Part shown: positions 8,895-8,949 of the stretch, in pieces | Layout of the letters: the number at the start of each line of letters is the position of its first letter | Numbering within the stretch: the stretch's first letter is position 1 | Origin: Arenicella sp. | GTDB lineage: Bacteria > Pseudomonadota > Gammaproteobacteria > Arenicellales > Arenicellaceae | NCBI GenBank assembly: GCA_018677115.1 | Contig: JAHHOC010000308.1 | Location: 1-8,949 of the forward strand | DNA length: 8,949 nt | Reading direction: 5' to 3' | Program-made: the position numbers and the translations under genes | Notes under the pieces: generated by a model | What the model saw: only the letters and a program-made list of their open reading frames with translations | What the model was told of the DNA's origin: nothing | Databases searched by the model: none

Positions 8895-8949
8895 CTGTCG
8901 TCACCAGCAGCAGGTCTGGTTTTATTGCCTGCGAGACGCAGCAGTTGCC
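8891..8949 (-). CDS. Possible 3' end of a convergent gene (partial, unidentified)
   Basis: On the minus strand a frame is open from the window edge to a TAA at 8893-8891. It encodes 18 visible residues, [18 protein letters not shown]. It would converge on lolD, with the two stop codons overlapping by two bases. The composition (hydrophobic then charged, with a polar tail) looks like a protein C-terminus, but 18 codons are too few to identify a family, and other frames here are also open. No plus-strand ATG occurs in the last 55 bases, so a lolE does not start directly after lolD. Confidence 0.25.
   Translation of the reverse strand, partial: QLLRLAGNKTRPAAGDDS

Overview
The window reads as ordinary chromosomal DNA of a gammaproteobacterium. 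The evidence is an E. coli-sized RF2 gene with its programmed frameshift directly upstream of lysS, a glnK-amtB pair, and Lol lipoprotein-export genes, all of proteobacterial type. Genus cannot be decided from the sequence. All confident genes are on the plus strand and are tightly packed, with no gene-free stretch over 300 bases. I see no insertion sequence, phage gene, CRISPR array, tRNA or rRNA.

Layout. Positions 1-498 hold the C-terminal part of a small cation-diffusion-facilitator transporter. It is followed by a perfect 24-bp palindrome and a candidate promoter. Positions 655-1614 encode a nitronate monooxygenase-type flavoprotein. Positions 1752-3414 are the nitrogen-sensing and ammonium-transport pair glnK-amtB. 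Positions 3491-4255 encode an exported protein with Sel1-like repeats and a C-terminal SPOR domain. From 4320 to 8894 there is a compact run prfB-lysS-lolC/F-lolD: gaps are 15 and 9 bases, then a 4-base ATGA overlap. The last 59 bases may carry the 3' end of a convergent minus-strand gene.

How the genes work together. GlnK is the PII signal protein that plugs the AmtB ammonium channel when nitrogen is plentiful; both the GlnK T-loop tyrosine and the AmtB C-terminal tail are present. RF2 (prfB) and lysyl-tRNA synthetase are translation factors. RF2 controls its own synthesis through an in-frame UGA read by +1 frameshifting, and the 16-base signal matches the E. coli one. The downstream Lol permease and ATPase release lipoproteins from the inner membrane and appear to be co-transcribed with the translation genes.

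I found no clear new system. The points most worth a second look are the translation/Lol gene cluster with only one visible Lol permease, the Sel1-SPOR protein with an uncertain start, the perfect palindrome at 524-547, and the lack of Shine-Dalgarno sequences before three of the genes.
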